This document shows positions 25,103-34,178 of a stretch of 64,000 bases of DNA, one piece after another. The stretch spans positions 124,001 to 188,000 of the forward strand of contig PQAO01000032.1 of NCBI GenBank assembly GCA_003104995.1, given 5' to 3'. A program made the translations under genes and the position numbers. Under the pieces are notes generated by a model. It was not told where the DNA came from. It saw only the letters and a list, made by a program, of their open reading frames with translations, and did no database searches. The first letter of the stretch is position 1. The number at the start of each line of letters is the position of its first letter. Source of the stretch: Dehalococcoidia bacterium (GTDB taxonomy: Bacteria; Chloroflexota; Dehalococcoidia; Tepidiformales; Tepidiformaceae).

Positions 25103-25484
25103 GGGCCGGTTTCTTCGGGAGCTCGCCATCGACGAAGGCGCGGATCAGCAGGATGAGGGCACTCACCACGGCCACGAGGATGGGCGTGAGGATGAACGTC
25201 CAGGTGCCGAAGGAGCGGTCGTTGGTGGCCCAGAGCGTCCCGAGCGTGAGGCCCATGCCCGCGAGCACGCCGACGCGGTAGACCACTTCCGAATTGCCGC
25301 CGCTGCGGTACCTGAGGCCCGAGATCCAGAGAGCGATGGCCGGGAAGCCCGTGGCCGTGAGGTAGATCAGGCCGACGGCGATGGCGAACAGCCACGCCTG
25401 GCCGGTCGCACCGCCGACAACGTGTAATGCGAATGCCGCAGCGAAGGCGGCGAACGCGAGGCCGAGGCCCCTGACTATCTGCAT
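25092..25484 (-). CDS. Small four-helix membrane protein, unknown function
   Basis: A 130-residue protein with about four hydrophobic segments: residues 5-25 (RGLGLAFAAFAAAFALHVVG), 29-55, 70-85 and 95-115. It ends in a short Lys/Pro-rich tail. The middle loop GLRYRSGGNSEVVYRVG is basic. No family is recognised. Its start overlaps the rsmE stop (ATGA), so it is co-translated with rsmE, although no functional link is apparent. Confidence 0.7.
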   Translation of the reverse strand: MQIVRGLGLAFAAFAAAFALHVVGGATGQAWLFAIAVGLIYLTATGFPAIALWISGLRYRSGGNSEVVYRVGVLAGMGLTLGTLWATNDRSFGTWTFILTPILVAVVSALILLIRAFVDGELPKKPAPTV

Positions 25485-26221
25485 CAGGCCGAGGATACCA
25501 TTCCCGGGGTGAGCGAGCGGATAAGCGCGGTGCCCACGACCGCGGCGGTTTCGGTGCGGAGGATGTGCGGGCCGAAGGATGTGGAGATGCCGCCATGGCG
25601 AGCGAGTGTCGCGGTCTCTGCCTCTGCAAGGCCACCCTCGGGACCGATAACGACCCCAATGTGCCCGTGATCAGGGAGGAGCGGAGCCAGGTCGCGCGCG
25701 TGCCGCCCGCCCATTGCGCCGAAGACGAGCGCGCCGCGGTAGGTTTCGAGAAGATGGGCGAGCGGGGCGGGCGCTTCGATGACGGGAACGAAGAGGCGGC
25801 CGGACTGTTCGGCGGCCTCGACGACGATGCGGCGCCAGCGGGCGAGCTTCGCTTCGGAGGGGGTGTCGCCGCGCTGGGTCCACTCGGTAAGGATGGGCCG
25901 GATGATGTCGGCGCCGGCTTCGGCGCACTTCTCCAGCGCCCACTCGAAGCGGTTGGCGCGGACGAGCGCGCACCAGGTCTCGAGGACGACCGCGGGCGGG
26001 GCTTCCTGGCGCGTGAGTTCACCGACTTCGGCGACAACGCCGGCCTTCGTGACGCCGGCAACGGTGGCGGACCACTCGCGGCCGTCGCCCGGGAACAGGA
26101 GGACGGGGTCGCCGGGGCGCACGCGGAGCACGGTAGCGAGGTGGCGGCCCGCTTCGCCGTCGATCGTGACGGCGCCGTGGGCGAGCCTCCCGGGGAGATA
26201 GACGCGCGGAACATGGCTCAC
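25484..26221 (-). CDS. rsmE: 16S rRNA (uracil1498-N3)-methyltransferase
   Basis: A 245-residue SPOUT methyltransferase that adds a methyl group to N3 of U1498 in 16S rRNA from SAM. It begins with the PUA-like part (VPRVYLPGRLAHGAV, EAGRHLATVLRVRPGD). The central block is WALEKCAEAGADIIRPILTE and ERS-like WRRIVVEAAEQSGR. The SAM knot is GVVIGPEGGLAEAE followed by FGPHILRTETAAVVGTALI. All are diagnostic. Confidence 0.93.
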   Translation of the reverse strand: MSHVPRVYLPGRLAHGAVTIDGEAGRHLATVLRVRPGDPVLLFPGDGREWSATVAGVTKAGVVAEVGELTRQEAPPAVVLETWCALVRANRFEWALEKCAEAGADIIRPILTEWTQRGDTPSEAKLARWRRIVVEAAEQSGRLFVPVIEAPAPLAHLLETYRGALVFGAMGGRHARDLAPLLPDHGHIGVVIGPEGGLAEAETATLARHGGISTSFGPHILRTETAAVVGTALIRSLTPGMVSSA

Positions 26222-26240
26222 CCGGGAAGCTTAGCAGCCG

Positions 26241-26666
26241 TCAGCCCGCTTCTTCGCTCCGGCGCTTGAGGCCTTCGGCTTCGAGGCGGAGGTTTTCGCG
26301 GATACCCCTGCCGAGGAAGGGTTTGAAGATAGCGGCCGCGATGCCGCCAATCTCGATGCTCAAGGTGACACGCGAACCGGCATTCGTAGGTTCGATGACG
26401 TGGCCAGCGGTGGTGGCGGCGCCACGTACCTTCGTCCCCCAGGTGAAGGACCTCGCCGGAATGGACTCGGAGACAGTCCAGGTGGACTCTGGCGTGCCTT
26501 TGGCGTGCACGCGGGCACTGGTGCCCTGGGCGAGGGGGCCGCCGTCCAACTTCTTCACTGAGAGGACGGACGGTGTCCAATCCGGCCAGCGTTCGATGTC
26601 GGACATGACTTCCCAGACGCGGGCCGGGTTGGCGCCGATGTCGATGGAATGCTCCCAGCGGGGCAT
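26241..26666 (-). CDS. SRPBCC (START-like) family protein
   Basis: A 141-residue protein starting MPRWEHSIDIGANPARVWEV, followed by MSDIERWPDWTPSV. This is the N-terminal helix-grip signature of polyketide-cyclase/SRPBCC proteins, which enclose a hydrophobic ligand cavity. AGGAG lies eight bases before the ATG at 26666, deciding against a start 21 bases earlier. Ligand and role are unknown. The next 295 bases up to the acyl-CoA synthetase stop hold no gene I can support. Confidence 0.8.
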   Translation of the reverse strand: MPRWEHSIDIGANPARVWEVMSDIERWPDWTPSVLSVKKLDGGPLAQGTSARVHAKGTPESTWTVSESIPARSFTWGTKVRGAATTAGHVIEPTNAGSRVTLSIEIGGIAAAIFKPFLGRGIRENLRLEAEGLKRRSEEAG

Positions 26667-26961
26667 GAGGGTTCTCCTGTGGTTCAAGTCGGCGGCCCGG
26701 GATGGGCGTGTATACGATGCTGGACGACGCCGGGCTGGCGATCTGTGAACTCACGCACACTCTCCGCCGAAGGACGGATGGGAGACTTCGGGCCGCAGGG
26801 GCGAAGTGCGCCGGAGGGCCCTCGGCCCCTGCCCTGCACTCCTCCGCCGGGACCGGCCGCGTCCGAGACGGAGCGCCCGGAACCGGCGTTGTGGCCAGGT
26901 CAGGTCACCGTGCCGCTGCCTCTACGCCGTAGGGAGTGGTGAGGACGTGGCGCCGATGGCA

Positions 26962-28548
26962 TCAGTTGACGCGGCGTTCGATGCCCCTCCAGTACTGCTC
27001 GCGGATGACGAACTTCTGGAGCTTGCCGGTTGCGGTGCGGGGCAGGCTTTCGACGAAGTCGATGCTCGTGGGGCACTTGAAGTGGGCGAGGTGGTCGCGG
27101 GTGAAGGCGATGATCTCTTCTTCGGTGGCGCTCGCCCCTTCGCGGAGGACGATGAGCGCCTTTGGGGTTTCGCCCCACTTCTCACTGGGGACGCCGACGA
27201 CCGCGCATTCGAGCACGTCCGGGTGCTTGTAGAGGGCGTCCTCGATCTCGGGCGAAGAGATGTTTTCGCCGCCGGAGATGATGACGTCTTTCTTACGGTC
27301 GACGATGTTGATGTTGCCGAACTCGTCCCAGACGGCGAGGTCGCCGCTGTGGAAGTAGCCGCCGTAGATGGCCCTGGCAGTCTCCTCCGGCTGTTCCCAG
27401 TAACCCTTGAGGACGACGTTCGAACGGGCGCAAACCTCGCCAATGGTCTTGTTGTCCATGGGCACGGGGTTTCCGTCGTCGTCGAGGACCTGGATGTCGA
27501 CGCCAATGGCTTCGACACCGGCGCGGGCGCGCCGGGTGTAGTCGGCGCCGTCGGGGTTCTGGTAGTCGGGGCCGGAGACGGTGAGGATCGGGGAGGTTTC
27601 GGTCAGGCCGTAAATCTGGATGAACTCCCAGCCGAGCTCCTGTTCGAGGCGCTGGATGAAGGCGGCCGGCGGCGGCGCCCCGGCAATGGTGAAGCGGGGG
27701 CGGGTGGTGATGGTGTAGTTCGCCCTATCGGGGAAGTTGAGGATGGCGCTCAGGACCGCCGGGGCCATGCAGCCGAAGGTGACCTTCTCGTCTTGAATCA
27801 GCCGGTAGATGTCGGCGCCGACGACAGCGCGGAGGACGACGTGGGTGGCGCCCATGGCGGTGATGGCGAAGGGGCCGCCCCAGCCGTTCGCGTGGAACAT
27901 CGGGAGCGTCCAGATCTCGCGGTCCTCGTGGCGGATGCGGAGGTGGGCGATGAAGTTGTAGGCGTTGATGTAGACGTTGCGATGGGTGAGCATCACGCCC
28001 TTGGGGCGGGCGGTCGTGCCAGAGGTGTAGTTGATCGAGGTGACGTCGTTCTCGTCCTGGTCGATGTGGGGGGTGGCGGTGGTTGGTTGGGCGCTCACGA
28101 GCTCGTCCCAGTCGGTCCAGCCGGCGGGTGTGGTGTGGCCGGGACGGGGGTCGGCGGCGATCCAGTGCTCGACGGACTTCAGTTTGGGACGGATCTCATC
28201 GACAACGTTCGTGTATTCGTAGTCGACGAGGACGGCCTTCACGCCGGCGTGGTTGATGATGTACTCGTGGTCGGCCGCGACGAGGCGGAAGTTGAGCGGG
28301 ACCAGGATGGCGCCGATTTGGGTGACAGCGTAGTAGCTTTCGAGGAAGTAGTGTGTGTTGGGGCTGAGGATGCAGACGCGGTCGCCCTTCTTGACACCGA
28401 GCGCGAGGAGCGCGTGGCCCAGCTGGTTGCAGCGCTCCTGGTATTCGCGGTAGGTGAAGCGCCGGTCCCCGTCGATGATGGCTTCCTTATTCGGATAGAG
28501 CTTGGCGGCTCGGCGCAGGAAATCGTTGAGCAGCAGTGGTACTTCCAT
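26962..28548 (-). CDS. AMP-forming acyl-CoA synthetase
   Basis: A 528-residue adenylate-forming enzyme that activates a carboxylic acid with ATP and CoA. Core motifs: the P-loop-like INYTSGTTARPKGVMLTHRN, MFHANGWGGPF, QIYGLTETSPILTVSG, the hinge YFHSGDLAVWDEFGNINIVD with RKKDVIISGGENISSPEIE, and the catalytic lysine region LPRTATGKLQKFVIRE. The pattern fits the medium/long-chain fatty acid or AlkK-like group. The ATG at 28548 is natural. It stands alone between an intergenic stretch and an unknown gene on the same strand. Confidence 0.94.
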   Translation of the reverse strand: MEVPLLLNDFLRRAAKLYPNKEAIIDGDRRFTYREYQERCNQLGHALLALGVKKGDRVCILSPNTHYFLESYYAVTQIGAILVPLNFRLVAADHEYIINHAGVKAVLVDYEYTNVVDEIRPKLKSVEHWIAADPRPGHTTPAGWTDWDELVSAQPTTATPHIDQDENDVTSINYTSGTTARPKGVMLTHRNVYINAYNFIAHLRIRHEDREIWTLPMFHANGWGGPFAITAMGATHVVLRAVVGADIYRLIQDEKVTFGCMAPAVLSAILNFPDRANYTITTRPRFTIAGAPPPAAFIQRLEQELGWEFIQIYGLTETSPILTVSGPDYQNPDGADYTRRARAGVEAIGVDIQVLDDDGNPVPMDNKTIGEVCARSNVVLKGYWEQPEETARAIYGGYFHSGDLAVWDEFGNINIVDRKKDVIISGGENISSPEIEDALYKHPDVLECAVVGVPSEKWGETPKALIVLREGASATEEEIIAFTRDHLAHFKCPTSIDFVESLPRTATGKLQKFVIREQYWRGIERRVN

Positions 28549-28605
28549 CGCAGGTCCCCCCGGGTGTGTGTGAGGGAGGGATTCTAGCAGAGGCAGCGCG
28601 GGCGG

Positions 28606-29253
28606 TTAGCCATTGCTGCGAGCGGAGCCGGATGCGAACTGCACGACTGCCGTACAGAGCGCCTCGACACCGCGCCGCGCGACGGTGATGAGCGGTGGCC
28701 CAGCGGGACGGTCCTCGGTGTAGACCTGGGACACGCGATGGGGGAGTTCGGTGGACGCCCAGACGACGAGGAGTTGCGCCCAGGCGAGGTCCGGTAGCGC
28801 CTGGCGTTTGGTTGGCCGGTCGTTGCGGCCGTCGATGATGCGCCATTCGATGGGAGTGCCGGCGGTGAGCGCCCGGAGCTCGGCGTGGGCGTTGCCACTG
28901 CCGCCCAGGAGGAGGATGCGTTCGAGCCCGGACTTCGCGCAGGCTTCGACCATCTCGCGGCCGGCGCGGCGGGTGTTGGAGCCGGCACAAACCGAGCACC
29001 GATCGCGGCCGGTGCGGACGATGAGCTTCGCCGGGATGCCCGCTGCGGTGAGGCAGGCCGGATTGGCGCAGACGGGGGTGATGCCGGCCCAGAGGGCCTC
29101 GCGGGCGCGGTCGAGCTTGTGGGTGGCGATGCGCTGCTTGCCGGCGCGGGTCAGGCCGGCGGCGGCCAGGACGACGCGCGCCTCGACGCGGCTGGGGGCG
29201 TCGAGGATGCCCTCGCTCGCGAGCCAGTCGTCGATGTCCGTATCGGCTGCCAC
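28606..29253 (-). CDS. Unknown protein with zinc-ribbon-like cysteines and a DUF2325-like end
   Basis: A 215-residue protein. The N-terminal part (ILDAPSRVEARVVLAAAGLT, GKQRIATHKLDRAREAL) is helical. The middle has CANPAC and, about 20 residues on, CSVCAGSN, four cysteines that could bind zinc. The C-terminal half (RILLLGGSGNAHAELRALTA, DLAWAQLLVVWASTELPHRV) vaguely follows the Rossmann-like DUF2325 pattern, but I cannot confirm that. The gene is divergent from the ferredoxin-P450 cluster, so a regulatory role is possible but unproved. Confidence 0.65.
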   Translation of the reverse strand: MAADTDIDDWLASEGILDAPSRVEARVVLAAAGLTRAGKQRIATHKLDRAREALWAGITPVCANPACLTAAGIPAKLIVRTGRDRCSVCAGSNTRRAGREMVEACAKSGLERILLLGGSGNAHAELRALTAGTPIEWRIIDGRNDRPTKRQALPDLAWAQLLVVWASTELPHRVSQVYTEDRPAGPPLITVARRGVEALCTAVVQFASGSARSNG

Positions 29254-29379
29254 CGGGGATATGGTAGGCAGGAAGGCGTGGGCACGCTGCTACCCTACCG
29301 GGCGGTAGACCGGTATCCTTTTCACACTTGCGGGCGGAGTGTGCCCCGCCGCAGCCAATTCCAAGCCGGAGAACCGCCC

Positions 29380-29574
29380 GTGAAAGTACAAGTGAACGCC
29401 GATATGTGCGAAGGCCATGCGAAGTGCGAGAAAGCCGCCCCGGAGGTCTTCAAGGTGGGCGACGACGACGTGAGCGTGGTGCTCGTGGACGAAGTAGCCC
29501 CGGAACTCGTGGAGAAGGTGGAGCGCGCTATCCGCATGTGCCCGCGCCAGGCGATCTCCTGGGCGAAGGTTTAG
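29380..29574 (+). CDS. 3Fe-4S-type ferredoxin, P450 partner
   Basis: A 64-residue ferredoxin starting at GTG, seven bases after GGAG. It has C10-EGHAK-C16 and C54-PRQAI; the position of the usual second cysteine is His13, the pattern of single-cluster [3Fe-4S] ferredoxins that feed electrons to actinobacterial P450s. It lies 89 bases before the first P450 on the same strand and very likely serves both P450s. Confidence 0.88.
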   Translation: MKVQVNADMCEGHAKCEKAAPEVFKVGDDDVSVVLVDEVAPELVEKVERAIRMCPRQAISWAKV

Positions 29575-29663
29575 CCCGCCCGCCAGGCGTTCGAATCCCG
29601 AACTTCGACACCGGCGACAGAGCCCGCGCACCGCGCGGCAGGTTTTTATAAGGAAGTAGCGAA

Positions 29664-30959
29664 ATGAGTGCCCCTACCCTGAAACTGAGCGACATCAACC
29701 TCAATGATCCGGAGCTGTTCGAGCGGGAAGGCGCACACGATGTGCTCCGCCTGCTTCGCCGGGAGGCCCCGGTGCACTGGAACCCCGGCGGTGAAGTCGC
29801 GAACGGGTTCTGGTCGATCACGAAGTACGACGACATCCGGTTTGTCTCACGAAACCCGGAGCTGTTCATTTCGAGCAAGGGGATCGCGGGACCGGGAATC
29901 CGGCCGGAAGCGCTGCAAAGCCTGGACTCGGGAGCACAGCCGCAGAACGCCGGAGCGAACATCAGCATCATCGGGATGGACCCGCCGCGACACGTGAAGA
30001 TGCGGCGGCTGGTGAACAAAGGCTTCACGCCCCGTGCGGTGAATGCGATGGAGCCGGAGATCCGGCGGATCACGAACGAGATCCTGGACAAGATCGATGG
30101 CCGGGACGAACTGGACTTCGTGCTCGAGGTGGCGAGCCAGCTTCCGCTGGCGGTCATCTGCGGGATGATGGGGCTGGAGCAGAAGGACTGGGCGCTGATG
30201 TTCGACCTGACGAACAAGGTGCTGGGCTCGGGCGACCCGGAGTACCAGACGGAAGTGCCGGAGGAGGAGCGCGGCACCAGCGCGGCGGCGCGGGCGACTG
30301 CCATGCTGGGCGTCGGCACGATGATGGAGTACTTCCGGAACGTGCTCGAAGACCGGCGGAGGAACCCGCGGGAAGACGACCTTCCCACGATCTTGCTGGA
30401 GTCGGAGATCGACGGTGAGAAGCTCTCGGAGGGCGACCTGCTGGCGTTTTGCTTCCTGCTCATCCTGGCGGGCAACGAGACGACGCGAAACGGCATCTCG
30501 GGCGGCCTGCGGGTGCTCTGCGAGCATCCGGACCAGAAGGCGAAGCTGCTGAAGGACATGTCGCTGATGGAGTCGGCCGTCGAGGAGATCCTGCGCTGGG
30601 TCTCGCCGCTGCATCACATGGCGCGGACGGCGACGGCTGACACGGAGATCCGGGGCCAGCAGATCAAGGCGGGCGACCGGGTGCTTATGTGGTACCCATC
30701 GGCCAACCGCGACGAGGAAGTCTTCGAAGACCCGTACACGTTCGACATCACGCGGACGCCGAACGAGCACCTGGCGTTCGGGATCGGCGAGCACTTCTGC
30801 CTGGGGGCGGGGTTCGCGCGGCGCGAACTGAAGGTGATGTTTGAGGAACTGTTCCGGCGCTTCCCGAACATCGAGCTGGCCGGCAAGCCGGAGCGGCTGC
30901 GATCGAACTTCATCAACGGGACAAAGCACCTGCCGGTCCGGCTAAACAGCGGGCGATAA
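29664..30959 (+). CDS. Cytochrome P450 (sterol/alkane-type CYP125/124/142-like), copy 1
   Basis: A 431-residue soluble P450. The I-helix is LILAGNETTRNGISG with the oxygen-activating Thr. The ExxR is EEILRWVSP. The heme loop is FGIGEHFCLGAGFA with Cys379 as axial ligand. DPPRHVKMRRLVNKGFTP is the conserved C-helix block. The AGNETTR form is common among CYP125/CYP124/CYP142 enzymes, which oxidise sterol side chains or branched lipids; the exact subfamily is inferred. A start at 29664 follows AAGGAAGTAGC. A close paralogue follows. Confidence 0.93.
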   Translation: MSAPTLKLSDINLNDPELFEREGAHDVLRLLRREAPVHWNPGGEVANGFWSITKYDDIRFVSRNPELFISSKGIAGPGIRPEALQSLDSGAQPQNAGANISIIGMDPPRHVKMRRLVNKGFTPRAVNAMEPEIRRITNEILDKIDGRDELDFVLEVASQLPLAVICGMMGLEQKDWALMFDLTNKVLGSGDPEYQTEVPEEERGTSAAARATAMLGVGTMMEYFRNVLEDRRRNPREDDLPTILLESEIDGEKLSEGDLLAFCFLLILAGNETTRNGISGGLRVLCEHPDQKAKLLKDMSLMESAVEEILRWVSPLHHMARTATADTEIRGQQIKAGDRVLMWYPSANRDEEVFEDPYTFDITRTPNEHLAFGIGEHFCLGAGFARRELKVMFEELFRRFPNIELAGKPERLRSNFINGTKHLPVRLNSGR

Positions 30960-31074
30960 AGGTCGCTTTGCGCGAACGGTAGCGCATGGGCTTGCGATTA
31001 CCGTAGTCTAACGACCGGACGGTAAATAGCCTCGGTTACGCATGGCTTACCCAACAAACATACGGAGCCGACTC

Positions 31075-32352
31075 ATGATGACGGAAACCACACTCAGCCT
31101 GGCGGATATCAACCTCAACGATGAGGAGCTGTTCGAACGGGGGCTGGCGCACGAGGCGTTCAAGATCCTGCGGCGCGAGGACCCGATCAGCTGGACGCCA
31201 GCGACCGAAGAGGTCAAGGGCCACTGGAACCTGGTGAAGTACGAAGACGTGATGCACGTCTCGCGGCGCCCGGAGATTTTCAGCTCCGAGCGGGGAATCG
31301 TGCAGTACGAGCCGGTGAGCATGGACGAGGCGTCGGCGGCCTCGGCTGGCAACGGGAAGATGATCATCACCATGGACCCGCCGCGTCACGTGAAGATGCG
31401 CCGGCTGGTGAACAAGGGGTTCACGCCGCGGGCGGTCGCGCTCTGGGAGCCGAAAATCCGGGCGGCGACGAACATGCTGCTCGACCGGATCGCGAAGAAG
31501 GGCGAATCGGACTTCGTGCTCGATATCGCGTGCAACATCCCGCTGGCGGTCATCTGCCAGATGCTCGGTCTGCCGGAGAAGGACTGGGCGCTGATGTTCG
31601 AGTTGACCAACAAGGTGTTGGGCCCGGGCGACCCGGAGTACCAGACCGACGTGCCGGAGGAGCAGCGGGGCACGCAGGAAGCAGCGCGGATTACGGGGAA
31701 TATCGGGACGATGCAGATGTTCGGCTACTTTGCGCAGGCCCTCCAGGAGCGGAAGACGGCCCGGCGTGAGGACATCATCAGCCTGCTGGTCGACTCGGAA
31801 CTTGAAGGCGAACAGCTGACGGATGAAGACATCCTCTGGTTCTGCTTCCTCCTCATCCTCGCCGGGAACGAAACGACCCGGAACGGGATGTCGGGCGGGC
31901 TGCTGTCGCTCTGCGAGCACCCGGACCAGAAGAAGAAGCTGCTGAACGACATGTCGCTGCTGCCCGGCGCGATCGAGGAGATCCTGCGGTGGAACTCGCC
32001 CGTGACCCACATGGCGCGGGTGGCGCTGCAGGATACGAAGATTCGCCACCAGGAGATCAAGCAGGGTGAGCGCGTCGTGATGTGGTACCCGGCCGTAAAC
32101 CGGGACGAGGAAGTGTTCCCGAACGCGGACGTGTTTGACATCACGCGGAGCCCGAACGAGCACCTGGCGTTCGGCATCGGTGAGCACTTCTGCCTCGGGG
32201 CGGGGTTCGCGCGGCTGGAGCTGAAGGTGCTCTTCGAAGAGATGTTCCGGCGGTTCCCTGACATCGAGCTTGCAGGCCCGCCGGAACGCCTGCGGTCGAC
32301 ATTCATCGGGGGCATCAAGCACCTGCCGGTGAAGTTCACGCCCGAGCGGTAG
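31075..32352 (+). CDS. Cytochrome P450, copy 2
   Basis: A 425-residue P450 closely related to copy 1 throughout, from LSLADINLNDEELFERG to the C-terminus. It has LILAGNETTRNGMSG, EEILRWNSPV and FGIGEHFCLGAGFA with Cys373. The start at 31075 (MMTETTLS) is nine bases after GGAG; an ATG 33 bases earlier is less likely. Tandem duplication with divergence suggests related substrates or successive steps. The gene ends before a strong terminator. Confidence 0.93.
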   Translation: MMTETTLSLADINLNDEELFERGLAHEAFKILRREDPISWTPATEEVKGHWNLVKYEDVMHVSRRPEIFSSERGIVQYEPVSMDEASAASAGNGKMIITMDPPRHVKMRRLVNKGFTPRAVALWEPKIRAATNMLLDRIAKKGESDFVLDIACNIPLAVICQMLGLPEKDWALMFELTNKVLGPGDPEYQTDVPEEQRGTQEAARITGNIGTMQMFGYFAQALQERKTARREDIISLLVDSELEGEQLTDEDILWFCFLLILAGNETTRNGMSGGLLSLCEHPDQKKKLLNDMSLLPGAIEEILRWNSPVTHMARVALQDTKIRHQEIKQGERVVMWYPAVNRDEEVFPNADVFDITRSPNEHLAFGIGEHFCLGAGFARLELKVLFEEMFRRFPDIELAGPPERLRSTFIGGIKHLPVKFTPER

Positions 32353-32381
32353 CGGCTTCTGCCGCCAGCAGCGATCACAGA

Positions 32382-32410
32382 GGGGGCCCATTCGGGCCCC
32401 CTGCGGCTTT
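32382..32410 (+). terminator. Rho-independent terminator after the P450 pair
   Basis: A perfect 8-base stem GGGGGCCC/GGGCCCCC with an ATTC loop (32382-32401), followed by TGCGGCTTT. It lies between convergent genes (P450 copy 2 and the SppA-like protease). Confidence 0.75.
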
Positions 32411-32434
32411 GTGCGCGATTGCGGTTGGGCGAGG

Positions 32435-33661
32435 CTACCGTCCCGCGCAGAGGGCCATGACGTCCCCGTAGTAGGCGAGGATGGTATTGGCGGGGAAGCA
32501 GATGCCCCGTGCGGAGTCCCCTGTTGCCTCGGCCTTGTCGTCGCGGCCGAGCCCGAAGATGCCGCTGAAGATGCCGGCGCCGCCCTTTTCGCGGACAACT
32601 TGCCAGTTATCGCCCTCAAGCCCGGCGAGGCGGGCGGCCTCGGCGTATGCCTGCTGGCGGTTGGCAGTACCGTCGATGAGCCCGAGGTCCTGCGCGGTCT
32701 TGTTGTCGTAGACGAGTGCACCGATCTTTTCCCGAAGGTCGGCTTCCGGGATGTCGCGGCCTTCGGAGACGAGGCGGACGAAGTCGGTGTAGGCGTTGTC
32801 AACGCCCTGCTGGAGGATTCGGCGTTCCTCGTCCGTGAGGCGGCGGTAAGGAGCGCCCATATCCTTGCCCCGGCCCGCGGTGATGGGCTGGAACTCGATG
32901 CCATCGCTCGTGGTGACGCCCCCGCCGAAGAGGCCGCCTTCGGTGGCGATCAGGCCGTCCCAGTATTCGAACGCGCCCATGGTGACGCCGATGCTTCCGA
33001 GGAGGCTGCCGTGGTCGGCGAGGATGAGGTCGGCTCCGGCCATGGAGTACATGCCGCCGGAGGCAGAGATGCCGGCGACGAAGGCGAGGACGGGCTTGCC
33101 GGTGCGCTCCTGGTATTCACGCACGCCGTCGGCGATGGCCTGGGAGCCGAAGATGGTGCCGCCCGGGGTTTCCAGTTCGAGGATGATGCCGTCGATGGAG
33201 GAGTCGTCCGCGGCTTCGCGGAGCGTCTCCTTGATGGAGTAGCCGTAGACCACGCCGAGGCTGCCGAAAATGCTCGACCCGTCGGGTTCCTCGCCGAGGA
33301 TGACGCCGCGGACGGGCACGGAGAGCAGCTTGTTACGGTTGCCTTCGTCGCCGTAGGCGAACGTGTAGTCGTCGCCGTCATCGCCGGCTGCGGCGCCGAT
33401 GATGGCGATCAGGACGATCAACGGGATGACCAGCGCGATGATGCTGGCCACGCCGAAGCAGCCGGCGGCCACGGTGGACTTGAGCGCGGTGCGCCAGATC
33501 ATGCGCCAGGTGCTTTCGCCGGCGGGCCCGATGCCGGGTGGCGGATAGGGGCCGGTGTACCAGGCCTGCTGTGCCGGGGGCGGCGGCGAGGCGGGGGGGA
33601 TGGCGGCGGCCGGCGGTGGTGGCGGCTCCTGCGGAGGCGAGGATTCAGGTGTGTCGCTCAA
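32435..33661 (-). CDS. S49-family signal peptide peptidase (SppA-like)
   Basis: About 408 residues. A Pro-rich cytoplasmic N-terminus (PPQEPPPPPAAAIPPASPPP) precedes one transmembrane helix (ASIIALVIPLIVLIAIIGAA). The protease domain has IDGIILELETPGGTIFGSQA and the nucleophile block GISASGGMYSMAGADLILAD, followed by GSLLGSIGVTMGAFEYWDGL. SppA-type enzymes clear cleaved signal peptides using a Ser/Lys dyad. The start is uncertain: a TTG at 33661 has AGGGA at good distance, and another TTG at 33691 is in frame. No ATG fits. Confidence 0.87.
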   Translation of the reverse strand: MSDTPESSPPQEPPPPPAAAIPPASPPPPAQQAWYTGPYPPPGIGPAGESTWRMIWRTALKSTVAAGCFGVASIIALVIPLIVLIAIIGAAAGDDGDDYTFAYGDEGNRNKLLSVPVRGVILGEEPDGSSIFGSLGVVYGYSIKETLREAADDSSIDGIILELETPGGTIFGSQAIADGVREYQERTGKPVLAFVAGISASGGMYSMAGADLILADHGSLLGSIGVTMGAFEYWDGLIATEGGLFGGGVTTSDGIEFQPITAGRGKDMGAPYRRLTDEERRILQQGVDNAYTDFVRLVSEGRDIPEADLREKIGALVYDNKTAQDLGLIDGTANRQQAYAEAARLAGLEGDNWQVVREKGGAGIFSGIFGLGRDDKAEATGDSARGICFPANTILAYYGDVMALCAGR

Positions 33662-33755
33662 GGGGTTGTTCCCTGGCCGTGATTGCCGCAAGCGCGGCGG
33701 GCCCGGTGGGAGCGTAGTTCAGTTGCGGGGTGGATGGGAACGGGGCGCCAGGTAG

Positions 33756-34178
33756 CTAGCCTTCCCAGGGATTTACCACCTCAACACCCAGCGGCGCGAA
33801 ATCGGACACGTTCCTCGTCGCCACAGTGAGTCCATGGAGAGCGGCGGTGGCCCCAATCATGGAGTCGATCACGGCAGGTGGGTTCCCAGCAATTCGGAGC
33901 GGTGCATACAGGGTGCCCCAGGTCAGGGCTTCTTCTGGGCCAAACGGAATGAAGCGGTCCTGGTAGAGCGCGCGAACCCCCACGAGCCAGCGCTGTAGTG
34001 CGTGTCGCGACCGGGAGTCGCGTGCGAGTTCGACGCCCTGCTGAAGCTCGCCGAGCGTGAGCGCACTAACGAAGAACCGGCTGCTACGCTCGGCCTGAAA
34101 CCAGCGGACAACCTCAGGGTTGCGAAGTGGGCGCAGGGAAGCCGAAACCGTGACGGTATCGAGCAGGAACCGGTTCAT
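33756..34178 (-). CDS. vapC: PIN-domain toxin (VapC-like)
   Basis: A 140-residue PIN-domain nuclease. It starts MNRFLLDTVTVSASLRPLRN with the first acidic residue (Asp7), then VSALTLGELQQGVELA with the second, and ends IDSMIGATAALHGLTVATRN with the third and fourth acidic positions. VapC toxins cut tRNA or rRNA. Its ATG overlaps the antitoxin stop by four bases. A small variant is VTVSAS after the first Asp, where many VapCs have NVVSE. Confidence 0.9.
   Translation of the reverse strand: MNRFLLDTVTVSASLRPLRNPEVVRWFQAERSSRFFVSALTLGELQQGVELARDSRSRHALQRWLVGVRALYQDRFIPFGPEEALTWGTLYAPLRIAGNPPAVIDSMIGATAALHGLTVATRNVSDFAPLGVEVVNPWEG

Noticed and set aside
29585-29610. GTTCGAATC motif resembling a tRNA T-loop
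   Set aside because: The flanking bases do not form a five-pair T-stem, and no acceptor or anticodon arm can be drawn.
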